A stretch of 14,356 bases of DNA, taken from Bacteroidota bacterium (GTDB lineage: Bacteria > Bacteroidota > Ignavibacteria > UBA10030 > UBA8401). Each line of letters opens with the position of its first letter. The stretch's first letter is position 1. The notes beneath the pieces are model-generated. The model was given only the letters and a program-made list of their open reading frames with translations. It ran no database searches and was not told the origin of the DNA. Made by a program: the position numbers and the translations under genes. Location: assembly GCA_023229405.1 (NCBI GenBank), contig JALNZH010000065.1:1-14356 (forward strand), given 5' to 3'. Positions 14,324 to 14,356 of the stretch are shown here, piece after piece.

Positions 14324-14356
14324 CTTACTTTCTCAACATAAAATATCTTCAATAAA

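Noticed and set aside
14093..14341. 82-codon plus-strand ORF at the right edge
   Set aside because: It runs through two sets of inverted repeats, has no ribosome site or recognisable domain, and its composition follows the repeats.

Overview
The window looks like a chromosomal segment from a Gram-negative bacterium of the Bacteroidota/Ignavibacteriota (FCB) group. This rests on several features. There is a PorD-type (DUF4835) protein next to a PorV/PorQ-family outer-membrane protein, which suggests type IX secretion. atpD and atpC form a pair without the other ATP synthase genes, a split known in Bacteroidota and Chlorobi. A YpdA/Bdr-type reductase of bacillithiol-using bacteria is present. 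The species cannot be named from the sequence alone. Every confident gene except porD lies on the minus strand, so the window is best read from right to left.

Right to left: 13898-14356 has no convincing gene and holds two blocks of inverted repeats, one of them unusually elaborate, plus a 10-bp direct repeat just upstream of the next gene. Then come a DUF3995 membrane protein (13460-13897) and an unrecognised membrane-anchored 151-residue protein (12936-13391). A gap of about 220 bp with a degenerate repeat fragment leads to a YpdA-like flavoprotein (11749-12711). atpD-atpC (11624-9798) follow and end at a clear intrinsic terminator (9740-9780).

A compact four-gene unit follows: alr, an unknown 359-residue protein, manC and rlpA (9568-5780), with overlaps of 11 and 14 bp and one 10-bp gap. 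Three of the four genes make or remodel the envelope: D-alanine for peptidoglycan, GDP-mannose for surface glycans, and an RlpA-type lipoprotein. The unknown protein may share that role.

The left part is centred on a tight divergent pair at 4624/4649. porD runs right. A PorV/PorQ-like protein runs left, followed by a large secreted helix-hairpin-helix protein, mnmA, and the N-terminal part of a multi-pass GT-C glycosyltransferase of the TMTC/TPR type that runs off the left edge. A good sigma70-like promoter for porD lies inside the start of the divergent gene.

No defence island, CRISPR array, tRNA, rRNA, transposase or phage gene was seen. The least explained items are the nested hairpin and possible pseudoknot at 14044-14126, the unknown 359-residue protein, and the repeat that encodes part of the RlpA signal peptide.
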